64,000 nucleotides of DNA from Aphelocoma coerulescens (lineage: Eukaryota > Chordata > Aves > Passeriformes > Corvidae): assembly GCF_041296385.1 (NCBI RefSeq), contig NC_091014.1, forward strand, positions 15,227,578-15,291,577, given 5' to 3'. Numbering within the stretch: the first letter of the stretch is position 1; each line of letters opens with the position of its first letter. The translations under genes were made by a program, and so were the position numbers. The notes beneath the pieces were generated by a model. It made no database searches. It was given only the letters and a program-made list of their open reading frames with translations, and had not been told where the DNA came from. Below are positions 12,721 to 26,260 of this stretch, in pieces.

Positions 12721-15700
12721 ATACTCTTTCAGCAGAAAACTATGAAGAGATGTTCACACCAGATGCATTTGTTCATTTTCTCTATCAATGAAAACTGTTC
12801 GTTTTATTAACATAATTTCTGATTAATTTTATCCCATCCCATTCCATTTGGTTCTGTAGACAATCATACACAAGAAGAGAAGTGTCATGCAGTCATTAGT
12901 ATGAATGTGGGGTTTTTTTCACAATTATATCATGCCATTGTTTCAGAGAGCAGGCAACTGGACTCAGTAACCCAGCAGATGCTGTCCAGGCCAGCATGGC
13001 AGTTACAGTCATTCTCAGAGACAACCCCATTTGGTCACTTCCTTTCCCACAAAAATAATAACCCTATGAAGACTAAATACAAATGTCATTAAAGACTTAA
13101 ATAAATATATATTACATTTCTATTTTGAAAATATCTCCTAGGATGAAACCAAACAATTTTGTTCTGTTAACTCCAATATTGCAACTATTTTATAAGGTCC
13201 AAAATTGTAGGTTTTTATTTTATGATTGCCACTAGTATTATCAGAATAATCTTCTGAAAGCATGGCTAAGGAAAGAGCAATAATCTTTTTCATCATTAGA
13301 AATGCAGCTTGAGTGAGCAAACCTGCTCCTCACAAGGGAGTGTGGTGATGACGCTGAGCTAATTTGGTGACAGGAAGATTCCTGGCATAAGGCTGAACCA
13401 AAAATAAGAAACTTGGTTAACAGGCAAAACTAATGGCTCAAGTGCTACAAACACAGCTTCCAAACTCACACTCCACCTTCTCACGGTACAGGATTCACCA
13501 TGTGGATCGTTCTTCTCTACCCAGTTCTGTCTTAGGGAACTTCACATCATTATTTCTTTATCCAGTACAAGTCTGTCCCTAAGATCCCATGCCATAGGGT
13601 TTTCACCTGTGTGGACTATCAACTCCCTTCTCAAATGAAAATGTGTTAATTAGCAAAAATATTTATGGTCAATACTATCTGTGGCAATTACTACTACTAT
13701 CATGAAGAAGCAGTGTTACGAATGTAATTAACTGTTAACTTTCATGCAGTTAAATTTCACAAGGACCTGCACCACCAATAATCAGAACACCTCTCTAAGG
13801 AAATGTTCTTTTACAGTAGAGTTTGGAAGGACCATATACAGAGAAGTCAAACTTGTCCCTCACTTAGAAATTAAGTTCCATAGCTACTAAGGTATACAAG
13901 AACATTTCTATTGTGCTGATTAAAATCAGAACAGTGGCTCTGACTGAAAATCTTTACCATTCTGCAGAGGGCAGATAACCCTGTTCAGGAGAGGCTGTGG
14001 CAGAAACCCAATAGAAAATTTTCACCACCTTTAGACAGATATCTATACATATACCGATAGAAAGATAGATATTACTCATTAGCTGTGATTTCAGCGTGCT
14101 GTCACATCCTCACCTCTTATGTAAAACATTTACCATGTCCCATACGCAAGCAGTAAAAGTGTAACCCAGCTCAAAAATAATTACATTGGGTACTTAGATG
14201 AAGGAAGATCCATAATTACTAATTATTCCAGGAATCACTTAAACAGAGTGGTCTGACAATGTGGCAAGCAAGGAATACCACAACATTCCCTAACCATCAA
14301 GAAATAATCAGCACTAAAATACAACAGTCCTAGAACAGGATGCGCACTGAAATAACCAAACTCATAAACTAATGTATATTCTCTGACGAGGAATATAAAA
14401 GGCTACTGCAGTCCTTACAGAGTAAGTGCAAAAACAGTTTCCAGCTTACACTTCTGAGTACCTTTGACTGGAATTTAGTATTAACTAATTTCATTTGACA
14501 GAAGATTTTCTATATTGGCAACTATTTCAGTTACTTTTTTAAGTTTACTTCACACAGCTCCTTTTGTTTGTAGAAGACAGCAGTTGCAATTTCCAACACA
14601 GTACTGCTTTACAAGGTCAAAAAAAGACCCTTTTGTCAGGCTGGAAATCCCCAGTCAGATGCTCCTTTACAGTGTTTGCCCCTTCTCCCCTCTCACTACC
14701 ATTACAACATGCTGCCTCCTTCAAATAATTTTCCCATAAATAATGTTACTATCCCTAATGACAAGTACTACTTGAAGACCAAGTGACTGAGAAAGTTTTG
14801 CAAGCACTTGCAGCTACCCAGTTCTTAGTCATCTCTTCCAGACACCGGAAGTGCAAAAACTAGAAGTTATTCCAGGAAAAGCTGCAGTTCAATTTAAAGA
14901 GCTCAAACAGGTAAACAGTGAAGAAAAGTTGGCCACCTAAGTCACGGTCAAGGCAAAATGACCTACTGAGCAGAATTAATAACTGACTAAGAATCACTGG
15001 AATTCTTGCTTTGAGGTATAACTCAGCTATTTTAAATGAAGAAAAAGTAACAAAAACCTAAAAGTAGAAATTAAATGCCAATGAAATTCAATTTCAGTCT
15101 AAAAACAGTATTTTATTCTGTTTCCAAAAGTCCATGCCTAAAAAAATTAATTGGTGTATCACTACTCCTAAAAATGAACCTACTTAGGGAAGCTCATCTC
15201 TGTGTTCATTATCACTCCATCTGTCTTTTACCCTGTTCATCTCTAAAACCTGAGCAATAAATGAAAAGGTCAAATGTGTAAAGCCAGAGAGTACAGGCTT
15301 CTTCCTAATGATATCCCAGATATTCCTGTTTTGGCCTTTGCAGTGTTGGGAGGAATGAGAGGTTAAAATATTATGATTTGCTATAGAAATATAATAGGTA
15401 ATACTGACATAACACATTGGCTAGATTAGAAAAGAACATTTTAAGCCTTAAGAGGCAAGAGTCCCAAAGCCAAACATTTAAATATGGTTCGGTTATAACA
15501 TCTACCTTCTGTGAGCCCATGTTTGGAATACACTACCCCTTTTGGTAGAAGGGCTTTCACATGAAAGGAGAACAGCCACAAAGCACAGTTATAAACCTCA
15601 TCATGTCCTCAGACTAGGTCAGCCTTTTGTTTCTTGGAATAACAAGAAGGAAATAGCAAGAAGCATTGCACTACAAAGGTTGAGGAGGGAAAAAAAAAGA

Positions 15701-16974
15701 AACAGTAGCAATAAAATACTAGAAAGCAAAGAAACAAGATTTTTCAACACAGCTAAATAGCTTGCCAAAACACTTATTCACCATAATAGTGTAATCAAAG
15801 CAACAGATGGCTAAGAGCTAATGGGACAGAAAGGCATCAGGAACTGTTGTGAAGAATTATCTCATGAAACATCAAGCAATGTTCCAAAGTTTACCAAGCC
15901 TTAGGCTATCAACGTGACAGCAATTTCAAAGAAAGTATCTGGCACCTCTGAGGACAGATCAGCTAGACTGACTAGCCCATAACAATTACAAATTTTATCC
16001 TACAATGCACTATTTGAGTGTAGGGAGAGTATAAAGTCAGAGTAGAAACAATACCAAATTTAGAAAACTAGTTGGGCAACATGGAAATGGGGGCTTCTGA
16101 GCCAAATCAAGCTTTTTAAAATGCTTCTCTCATCTCTAACACAATTTGACCAATCTCTAAACCCCTTACTGATAACAAACCAGTTCACATCTGAAGATGT
16201 GGCTTCTCTATTAAAAACACAGCTGGCCCTTTCTGATGAAGTTTAGAGAGCAGAAGGTGAGATTGCAGCACCTCTCCTGTCCTTGTGCCACCCCAACTTG
16301 CACCTGCCGATTCAAGTCCCATTACTGAAGAAGAGAAATATAAGGACACAAAATCTCATTACTAATTTTGATATCTGGACAAAACTTGTGACCAGATGTT
16401 TTCTTCTTCCTCCTCACAATGTCATTATGTACATGCTCACTCTGTTAGATGGTTGAACAAAGCCATTATAAATCAGAAATGCCAAGTTTTACTTTTAATT
16501 CAGTATTAACAATTAACATTAGGAATTAGCTACTGAAGGGTTATAACATGTTTTTCTCTCTTTACAAAAAAATCCAAAATCCTATTTCAGACAAAATATC
16601 CTTTAAATGGTATGCTCTGAATAATTTAAATATCTACCAAAAGCCATCTGGGTTTTCTTGTTCTCCTGCTAGTCATTGCAACAAGATAATAATTACCCAT
16701 GCAAGTGACATCTCATTTCTGGAACCTGTGCATATATTGTCAACAGCCCTGAAGTGCCCTCAAGTATTTAAAATGAATGAACTTTAAGATGCTGTTTAGT
16801 CTTTTCAGCTAATATTTTCATACTCAACTGCAGACAGATCTCCATCAAGGTCAGACTTGCTGTTGGATAGAATTTTAAAATATTTTTTTTCTTCTTAATA
16901 CAAAGCTCAAATTTATTGTATCACACACCTACAGGAAAGTTTGCAGATAATTTGGTGAAGAACTGTAGGCTGGC

Positions 16975-17055
16975 AGGACTGCTGGAGATGCCTTAATCCA
17001 CCTGCTTGCTCAAAGGAGGCTTTACCACAGCAGTGTGCTCAGGAATGAGCCAGAA
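16975..17055 (-). mobile_element. CR1 3' region fragment (old)
   Basis: A short stretch resembling the reverse complement of the CR1 3' region: GGAGATGCCTTAATCCACCT, then TGCTCAAAGGAGG and GTGTGCTCAGGA. In CR1 copies the same order reads roughly 'gagatcatctagtccaacc... ctgctcaaagcagg... ggttgctcagga' (from memory). Diverged and partial. The plus-strand ORF of 116 codons at 17006-17356 begins inside it. Confidence 0.6.
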
Positions 17056-19243
17056 GACATTCTTTCTGCTCCACTTTCCCTTCCTAGTTCTTCTTACAGT
17101 TTCAGGAGAATGCAACAATGGACTTGTGCAGTCATTTTCATCAGGTTTCACTGAGGACAACTTGAAAGAGAGCAAGCACATATATACACCCCAAACACTT
17201 CTTCAGTGTCGGCAGTGTTACCCACACCCTGACAACAATCTCAGTCTTCCAAGTCCTCTTGTAAATTTGTCCACTGGGAGAAGCACGACAAAACTGACCT
17301 CTTTTTGTTACAGATTCTGCATTTATAGAAGTAGATTTTACATCTTTAGGCTTTAAAAAAAACAAAGGTCAGTCCCAATAAAATCAAATGGGCAAAGCTG
17401 TATCATACAAAAACTTTACTATGAAGGAAAAAAATCTGAAGTCCTCAAAAGAAAAAGAAATACTGTGCCTAGCTTTGCCTGCAGCTAGCACAGGCACTGG
17501 GATCCAGTTCCGCCACTGAAGAAAGGCAGTCCCCTCCCCTCACTACAGCTGTCAGCCAGCAATGCATTCTGAAACCTTCACACAAATGGGAACTTACTGG
17601 GGGTGTTACCTGCAGAAGGACAGAAGGGAGGTGAAAAAGGAGAAGAATAAGCAGCTGAGTGCACCTCTTCTTCCACACAGACGACATTATTCATCACCCA
17701 AGAACTGCAGTATTTTGATGCTAGATTTCTCCTTTCTAATGCAACATACTATTCAGTTCCCTGTGACATTTAAGCTTACCCAAAGCTTTAAATCTTTTGT
17801 TACCATAAATGCAACAATGTACAATAGCTCAGAATTTCATGTGGCACTGAGTAGGAGATCAAGAACACGGTGAAGCATTGATTTTTTCTGAGAGGACTAA
17901 GACAGAGCAGATTTTTAACCCGAGAAAGAGGCAAAATGAATTATATTATCTTATTTAGATGAGTATCATGGCTAATCAATCATATTTTTCACTCTGCTCT
18001 ATGCAGATGTGGCTTATTAATGCTTTGTATGTTCTTCTTGGATCACCTAATTGCATTATTGCAGAACCTGTTAACAATCAACAGTCAACAGTAGAAACCA
18101 CAAATAGAATTACAGTCTGAGAGAGGCGTTTAACAATAACATACTATCTTATCTGGACAGAAAGAACCTCAGTGTAGCTTTAGTTCTGAAGAGACACAGA
18201 TACATGAAAGTACCAATTTAAAAGGCTGGGATGGATTATACAGAGATCCAGCCAAAGCCCACGTCAGTCTCTGCTCAGTTGCATCCCTGGAATTTAGCAG
18301 AATTTCATATATCCTGTTCACCTTTGAGTATCTAAAGCAAATCAGAAATATTAAAATCAATTTGGTATAAACCCCTTAAATGGACTAGGACTTTAGAAGA
18401 CTACTTTATTTAAGCTCATTCTATAAAGACTAGACCCATGTAATTAAAACACTGCAATGTCTGATAAAGAAAAACCTTCATGGTCTCCATTCCAGTCTTA
18501 CCTAAACTATTTTCAACAAGATCTAATCTTAGCCTACCTTTCTTCACCTGTAGCAATGCAAACACCACTTCCTTATTTCCCAGCTCTACCTTATCCATCC
18601 CCCAGTCCATCCTCCATGTCTGGTTCTCATAACAGCTCCTTCCATTCCTATCTTTCTCTTTGGAGTTACCTTCAAGTCCCAAACTTAGTTTCCAGTTTCT
18701 GTACTGACAAATAGTGTTCCCAGTCTCCTTCATTCTACCCCTACAGTGTATTTTATTTACAAAGCCTTTCACAGCTGAGCAGTTCATAGCAGTGACCCAG
18801 GCCTCTCCGCATATAAAGAGACGAATCGATCATCATATTTGCATTAATTACCTTAAAAGTACTAGAATCAGATACATTCTTGCCCTTGTAGGTTTTATCT
18901 AGTCCTATCTCAGTGTGGTCAGAAATGTCCCAAGACATAATGGTTGGCAGCGCTCCAGTCCAGAGAAACCACCTAAACAGATGGACAACCAGAAGCAGAC
19001 TATGCAACAGCGTCTAATTTAAAATAACTTCTGTCTGCAAAGAAAGCTAAACTCAGTATTATTAAACATTCCTGTGTTTTCATGATGAATATTCTATGAG
19101 GAATAATTTTTTAGTGATCACAAATGACATTTACTAATTGGTTTTAAACCAAACTAAGTGTTTTATATTTCAAAATAACTAGTCTCAGTGGGGAGATCTA
19201 AAACACAAGGTCATTTTTAATAGCTTTCTAAGGTATTCTGACT

Positions 19244-19244
<1 letters not shown>

Positions 19245-19291
<47 letters not shown>
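19245..19291. repeat. Poly-C tract followed by (AC)n
   Basis: Thirty-three consecutive C (19245-19277) run directly into an (AC)7 dinucleotide repeat. On the minus strand, which is the COG5 sense strand, it would be transcribed as (GT)7 followed by a G33 run. Such tracts are length-unstable and prone to assembly error. Confidence 0.97.
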
Positions 19292-19292
<1 letters not shown>

Positions 19293-22200
19293 GCATAGCA
19301 GCTAATTCTTTAGAATTTATTGATATCTAAAATTTTTGGAACAGTAATGCTATCCAAATTTTTCAAAAAGCATTATCTAACTCTAAATTAATATGTATTT
19401 AAAACATCATCTACAATGGAAGATTAAGTTTTCACGTTTACTTGACAACTGGTCAAGTTATTTTATATGAATCTTCAAAGAAAAGAACTAGAAATGAATT
19501 TAAAAATTATCCAGCTGATCCTCATACAAAATTGTCACTAAACAGAATACAAAGATTTTGGCAAACAGCTAAGTGGTGATTCATAGCAGAGTGAAGGGAT
19601 ATAAAACATTAATGGCTTCTCAATTTTCACCTATTATTTCACCATAAAAGACAGTTATATAAAAATATTGTTCAGATCAGAAGCATTTTCAGGAATACCC
19701 ATTTACAGAAACTATTTATAAACCACTTTCTTGCACTAACATAAAAACAGGAGCAGAAATTACAAGATTAGCAGAGCCACACAATAATAAATCCTTACAA
19801 ATAAACACTGGAAAGTGAAGGCTATTTGTTGTGCTGCATGGAAAAGTGCAATAAAGTACTTGCAAATACTTCATTATCCAGTCACAGATTTTCGGTCTAA
19901 TTCTGCATTTATGAGTCACAAACACCTACATGAGAAAAAAAAAAAAGAAAGAAAAAAAACTCCAGACACATAATCTGTCAATCCACTTTGATTAACCATT
20001 TAGAAAGGCTACGAGCAGTGAAGAGTTTTATTTCTACAAAAATACCATGTCACAGTTGGACATCAATTGCATTAGGCTTCCTAAATTACCTCTATATAGG
20101 GCAAGTGCACAATAGCAAAGTGATATAAAGCTTTCTATATCACAGCTGAAAGCAGACAAAGTCTGCACAATCCCATAATCTGTTTCTAATTCAGTATACA
20201 TCTTTTAATAAATGTGCACAGACTCATCAAAATCTGAACAATCAGGATCTCACAGGACAAAAGAGACTACCACCATGTCTATTATTGTTAAGACTTTATA
20301 ACTCTGCAGTAAAAAGTTTAAGTCAAAATGTGAAAATAAAACCTGTCAATTTAAAAAAAACACCCTGTTTTTCTAAATTTACACACTATAAAAGATTAAT
20401 CTACTAGTTCAGAGTGACTTCTCCACCAAAAAGTCTTTTTTTCCCTTAATAATCCTTTAAAAACAGCAGTACTTTTTAAATTTAAAAAAAGGGTAAGTCT
20501 TCCTTATGTATTCTCTGTGTATTACATATTGCTTTCCAATACTCCTAGCAGCAACAAACATGACCACCAAACCTTATAGACTATACCCAGGAACTTCAGT
20601 GACCAGAGAAAGATGAAATACTTCAGCATTTGAGCTCACATTTTTGGAATATCCCCAGGAAGTGCTATATTTAAATGATTAATCACTGGCATTCCAGATA
20701 TTTATTTTAACTCAGAAACATTAATGTTCACACATATAAATAGATGTATGTACACTATTATGCATCATCAGAGTGCTGAAACAGACCAAAGTGAATCTGT
20801 AAATCATATCATTACTAGCAGCACCGTATTTGTGTTCTTTTTTATCTTCTGCATAATCTTCTAATAACAACAAAACTTACTTGATGGAGTTTTCCTTAGC
20901 AAGGGCACGGAGAACAAATATCAAGTAACTTGGGATCTAGTAAGTTCACATCATGCTTTGATCCTCCATCTGAAAAATACTGACCATCATGCACAACTGA
21001 AATGTGTGCTAAAAATATATTTATTTAGTTATTGCTCTCTGCACCACCTTCTTTTGAGCTTTGTGAATAATTTTTCTGCCTATGTTTTCTTTAAAAAACC
21101 CACAAAAACAAACAACAAAACATCTGGAAACACTGATAAGCTAGATTTTCCAGCAAACATGTCTCACCAACCATAAAGGACAATATTGCTACCACAGCAT
21201 TACAATACATTACATAACTGACAAATTTTAGATAAGAAGTTCATTGCAGAATATATAATTGCAAGGCTGAGCCCAGAAATGCATTTTCCCCCATGAAAAG
21301 CAAGAATATATATTATCCCCTCAACACTCCTCTATTCACTTCCTTCCTTTTCAATTCTGACCACAGAGGAGACACCAGAGTTCTACAAATACATAGACTT
21401 CTTAAACGGCTGAATATTCACTTTCATTTGAAACTGTTGTCGTGACAGGTTTCCATAGTACTTTCTTGCAACAATCACTGCTTCTGCCTTCTATATTTCT
21501 ATTTTTAAAAATAACTTTGAGTAGCAAAAGAAGGGGAGATTAAAAATTAATAAGAAATCACGGACAGGGGGAATGCCTAACTAAACTGCCTCTGCACCAC
21601 AGCAGAGCAGCAGGAGAAAGGAAGTGATACTAAAAGAGGTTGTTTGCTGTCCCTTCTCCCTCTGCAGGTTTAAATCACCAGAGTATGGGAAAGCTTATTT
21701 TTAATATCAGTTTCAACCATGTGAATTCCTGGGTAAGAAGTATAGCAGCACAGTTAATGAACAATCTGTGAAATAGTTCTTTCAATGACTTGAGTTTGGT
21801 TTTAAGTTACAGGGAGCAAAAAAAAATCTATTTACTAGAGTTCATATTCAGCCATGTGATTTTCAGCAAGTCACTGAGGCTGAAATTCACAAAATAAGCC
21901 AAGAGCAGAACTTCCCAAATACACTATCTATAGTGAACTACAATTATTCTTCCCTTTGCCCTTGAACAGCACATCCCTTGGGTCTACACCATCTTTATTA
22001 AGTAGATCCAACCTCTAAGAACACATGAATTGTCTGCACAAGTAAACAATAAGCATGTAAAAGATCACCCAGTGCCATGCCTTAGTCCTGGGAGCTCTTT
22101 GGCAGCCACAGCAGTGTGTGACCACCCCAGCCCTGCCTGGTGCTCAAGGGCAGGTCACTCCCTCCCAAATGAGACAAGGCAAAGCCCTTCAGGCTTAGGA

Positions 22201-25155
22201 TCCAGAGCACCCTGGCCTTCGTTTCGGCTTCCTGAAGCGTTTTAATGCTTCTTCTCTGGCACCTTCATTGTTTTCATCACTTGTGCAGTTAAAGAAGCAG
22301 TGATCCATGCCTAGAAGGAAGCCCCAGGTATGAAAGGTTTGCTGGTGAATTCCAGCAAAAACACCCCTAGAAGACCTGTAAACGTGCTGAGGTTCAGTTT
22401 TGATATACTGACATTCTCTGCTGCAAATCTCAAATCTTCAGTGCTTAATTCACCAAGTGCTTAATTCAGGTCACTTAGTTCACCCAGAAGACTGAAGTGG
22501 TTTTGTGAACCCACTCCCATACCTCACACCACACTCTCCACCACCACAACCCTTACTGTGCATGGCAAGACCTGGGAGCATAATAAATCTGTGCATGACC
22601 TTTTGCTCTCTCGGCTTCTGTTCTTCACCTGCAATGATGCTGGTACTTCACCTTTGTCACAAAGGTGCTGTAGGGGTAACAGCAACAGCAACAGTAAGGA
22701 ATTCTGGTAACACAAATTATGGAGTTATCTAATGCACAGAGACATCCAAATTCAGGTAAACTTTTACTGAAAATGCCAGTCCCTCAGCTCAAAAATACAG
22801 AATACCAGAGAAGAGCAGCACCGTTTTTGCTATGCACACCTGGAAACAATGTGCAGTAAATATGAAACTTGCCACAGGGAATTTTTGGAAGATGCATAAA
22901 GGCTTCTCGGAAGTTTCTTGGAAGCTGGTTTCCTTCTACTGGGAACCTGGGTAACATACATTATCAGAAGAGATGCTTATTGATTTATCATTAATACCAA
23001 GAATTAATCTGATTAAATGTTGCAATTTGGTGCTTCCTCTGAATTAACTGGTCCATTAAAAAACATGCAGATATTTGTAACAGCTTGCACAAGGCCTAAA
23101 CAAAAGATGACAGCTAAGCATGTCAGCTAAAAATTGTATTTTCCTAGCTATGTACCAGTAAATAAAGCCCCATGGACTGACAAAAAGTAAAGACACTAGA
23201 CAACACATAGAACTATGCACAAGGTCTCTGCAGACATTAGATAAGTTTCATGTGATGTTAGATACTCACTTTTTGAGAAAATTAAATTATTATTTTAGCT
23301 TTTATGTTATACATACATAATTTAGTACCTCTAGTTACCAAGCTAAATATAAGAAAGTTGTCTTCATTTTCTGGTCAGACAGACATCCTGAATAAAGATT
23401 AAAATGCCATTTAAATCGTGCACTGTTGCCAAAATGTCTAATAACTGAAATTCACTAATTTTTTTTTTAATGGACATTCTGAGGAATTCCCAGAAAAAGA
23501 TTTTCAGTATGCAACGCTGTGCTTTATCTGTATTCAGACAGATTCATACTAGGATCACTAGTATGTTGTGCACATTTTTAATAATGCTGTCACACGCTAA
23601 ACCAGTTAAGATGAAAACCACACAATTCCAGTTTGAATATAATGACACCATCTTCAGTGGAGAAAAGGTACAGCTGATAGAAGGGAGAGATGTGGGGAAC
23701 AGACAAGGAAATTGTCTACTGTCCCCTTCAGTTTATTAATGTAATATGATGCTGTGTTACTGCAAGTGCTAAGTTCTTCAGTGCACTGAGTTTATGTATA
23801 AATTTACATTGTGCCTTAGTGCTGAAGTTCTGCAGCTCCACTTAACCTACACAAGCACTGTGTCCATCTTCACTCACCTCCAGTATAACTCGTTTTCAAG
23901 AAACAATCTCCAATATAGAAAGAAACTCAAAATCTATTAGGATATATGTGTTAACAACTGTACACAAAAATTATCTATCCATAATGTGCATTTAAATTCC
24001 AAAGATGTGAGCTATACTCTACCATTTCTTTACATGACTATTATCTCTACATCTGCACACAAGCTTTTCAATGCAATCTTATATTAAGCAGTTAAGTGGG
24101 TGTGGTGAGTACAGCACAAATATTTTGAGAGAAATTCCTGACTGGATCCTTTCAAATTATTTGCAGTATCTTAGAAGAACATTACCCCTTAAAAGACCAA
24201 CAGATTTCCTTTGATTATTTCTGACATAATGTGCATTTCTTAGACATACAGAGAGTCCCAGCAAACCACAAACATATGCACTCCATTTCAACCTCATGCT
24301 CTAATTTAAAAGCTTTAGTAAATACCAACAGATAGTTTAAACACAGAGATTCACACGTATTTCTGAAGGTCTAGTATTATAGAAACATAGTTTTACTTGG
24401 GACAATATATTACTCAGACTTGGATCTCTACAGCACTCATCATTGGAGCTTCTTTTTCTCAGACACCATTCCTTGTTTCCAAGAGCATAAATTCCTCCCT
24501 GCTCTACTTAACAAACATAATACCCATTTCATCTGTCCAACAAGCAATTATTTTAAAATTTTTGTTTTCCTAATTTCAAACCATTTGATACATTTTTTTC
24601 TTCAGAAAATTTTATTATTTTATTATTTACTAGTTATTTTTAAAAGTTTCTTCATCTTCTATTTAACACAAATGTTATTGGTTTGCCTTGCGGTTTGCTT
24701 ATCACAACCAGCCACTGAGGTCCTTGCAGGTAAGAGTGCTCCAGGTAACAGTTACCTAAAAAAGTCATCATTCAGATTTTCAGCATTCTGGCAAACCACG
24801 ATTCCTTTTTTTCACTTGCAAAACATGCTGCTGGTCTATATACATGAGAGCAAACTGCTGGTATCAAATGCCTTTCAACCCCATCCAATAGTGTGCCAAC
24901 GGTTTTACAAAATTATTAATGTGTGAAATACAGTATTGAATTGTCAACAAGGTGATTCACTTTGTTTACAGCAGCAAATATTTTCCATTAGTGAAATCTG
25001 AAACCCATTAAAGATGTGAGTCTCTCATCAACTGTAAATCATAAAGCAAACGCAGGGATGCCCAATCCTTCAGGCTGGGGAGGCCACTTGCCTTTGTGCA
25101 GGTGCAGAGAAGGGCCATAGGCCACATTCCCTACCCCATGAAAAGACTACAGCAC

Positions 25156-25181
25156 ACACACACAAGTGGTGTTGTGTGTGT
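25156..25181. repeat. (AC)n/(GT)n hairpin
   Basis: ACACACACAA (25156-25165) and TTGTGTGTGT (25172-25181) form a 10-bp stem around GTGGTG. It probably arose from dinucleotide slippage on both sides of the loop. Confidence 0.8.
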
Positions 25182-25589
25182 CAGAGATGTGACACTTCCT
25201 GGGGAATTGGCCCTCATGTACACTGAGGTTGGCCCTCAGGTGAGCTCTTATGTGAGCATCCACTGCAATCAGGGTGCTGAATGATCAGTTCTGGTGTCAG
25301 TTCCAGGACACCATATCTAAATTTACCACACAGATTGAAACGATCTTCAGAAGGAGTTCAAGTTCACTCTCCTTCTATAAAACAACAGTTATCTACAAAT
25401 GAAAATACAAACCATCTAGCAGACATTTACCCAAACTGTTATGAATAAGTCTAGTTTTCATTGCTCCCCACTTGACTACCTCTCAGGTTCACTACTAGAA
25501 TCCCCAGGGCTGAGTAGAGTATAAAGGTCACTCTACTGAGTAGAACTAAGGGATTACTCCAGGTATACTTTTGTTTACACCTCCCAGTA

Positions 25590-26260
25590 CAATATTTCCC
25601 TCCTTTGTATCTGCTTGACATGGCTGACATTCAGCTCGTAATTCACTACAACCTCAAAATCCCCTTCTGCAGGTCTCCTATCCACACTGCTGTTTCTGCT
25701 ATATAGCCATGCTTTTCTTCTCTTGCTCCTTTTCTTCATGCAGTACCTTACACTGTTCCTTTTCAGTAGCATCCTGTTTTTTCAAATCCATTTCACAAGA
25801 TCATTCTAATTCCGTCCTTACAAGACCTCTTAATCCTTCTTAGACAAGCATAGCCTGCAAATTTAATAAGTATATTCTGTATTCCATCATCCAGACCATT
25901 AATGCAAGCACTGAATAGTGCTAGCCCTGGGGTAAATCCCTGCAGAACTTCACTGGATACAATCTTTCCATTTTGGAAGAGAATCAACACTGTGTGTGGT
26001 TTTCCTAAACTGTTCTGTATTGATCTCTTAACAGTTTAAGATTATCCTTACTATTATTAAGTCTAGATTATCCTTCCTCAGTTTGAATTTGAAAATGCCA
26101 CAGGTAAAGAAGTATTACAGACAAAATATCAGATCCCACCTTTCACACTTCCATCAACTATACCGAACACCCTTTAAAAGAAGGAAACTAAGCTGGTCTG
26201 ACATAACTCACTCTTGAGAAACCTGTGCTGGTCATGAGGCAGACTCAGCACATGTGTGGT
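25590..26260 (-). mobile_element. Degraded CR1 reverse-transcriptase fragment
   Basis: On the minus strand, three landmarks occur in the order and spacing expected of CR1 ORF2. They are a finger-region remnant RFLKSELCQTSLVSF (about 26225-26180), the block PGLALFSACINGLDDGIQN followed by IKFAGYACL (about 25940-25840, where intact copies have GPVLFNIFINDLDDG and FADDTKL), and EGDFEVVVNYELNVSHVKQ (about 25670-25610). The catalytic Asp pair is lost (FAGY in place of FADD) and stops and frameshifts occur. No 3' tail is present. It is an old, inactive copy of CR1 or a close relative. Confidence 0.75.
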
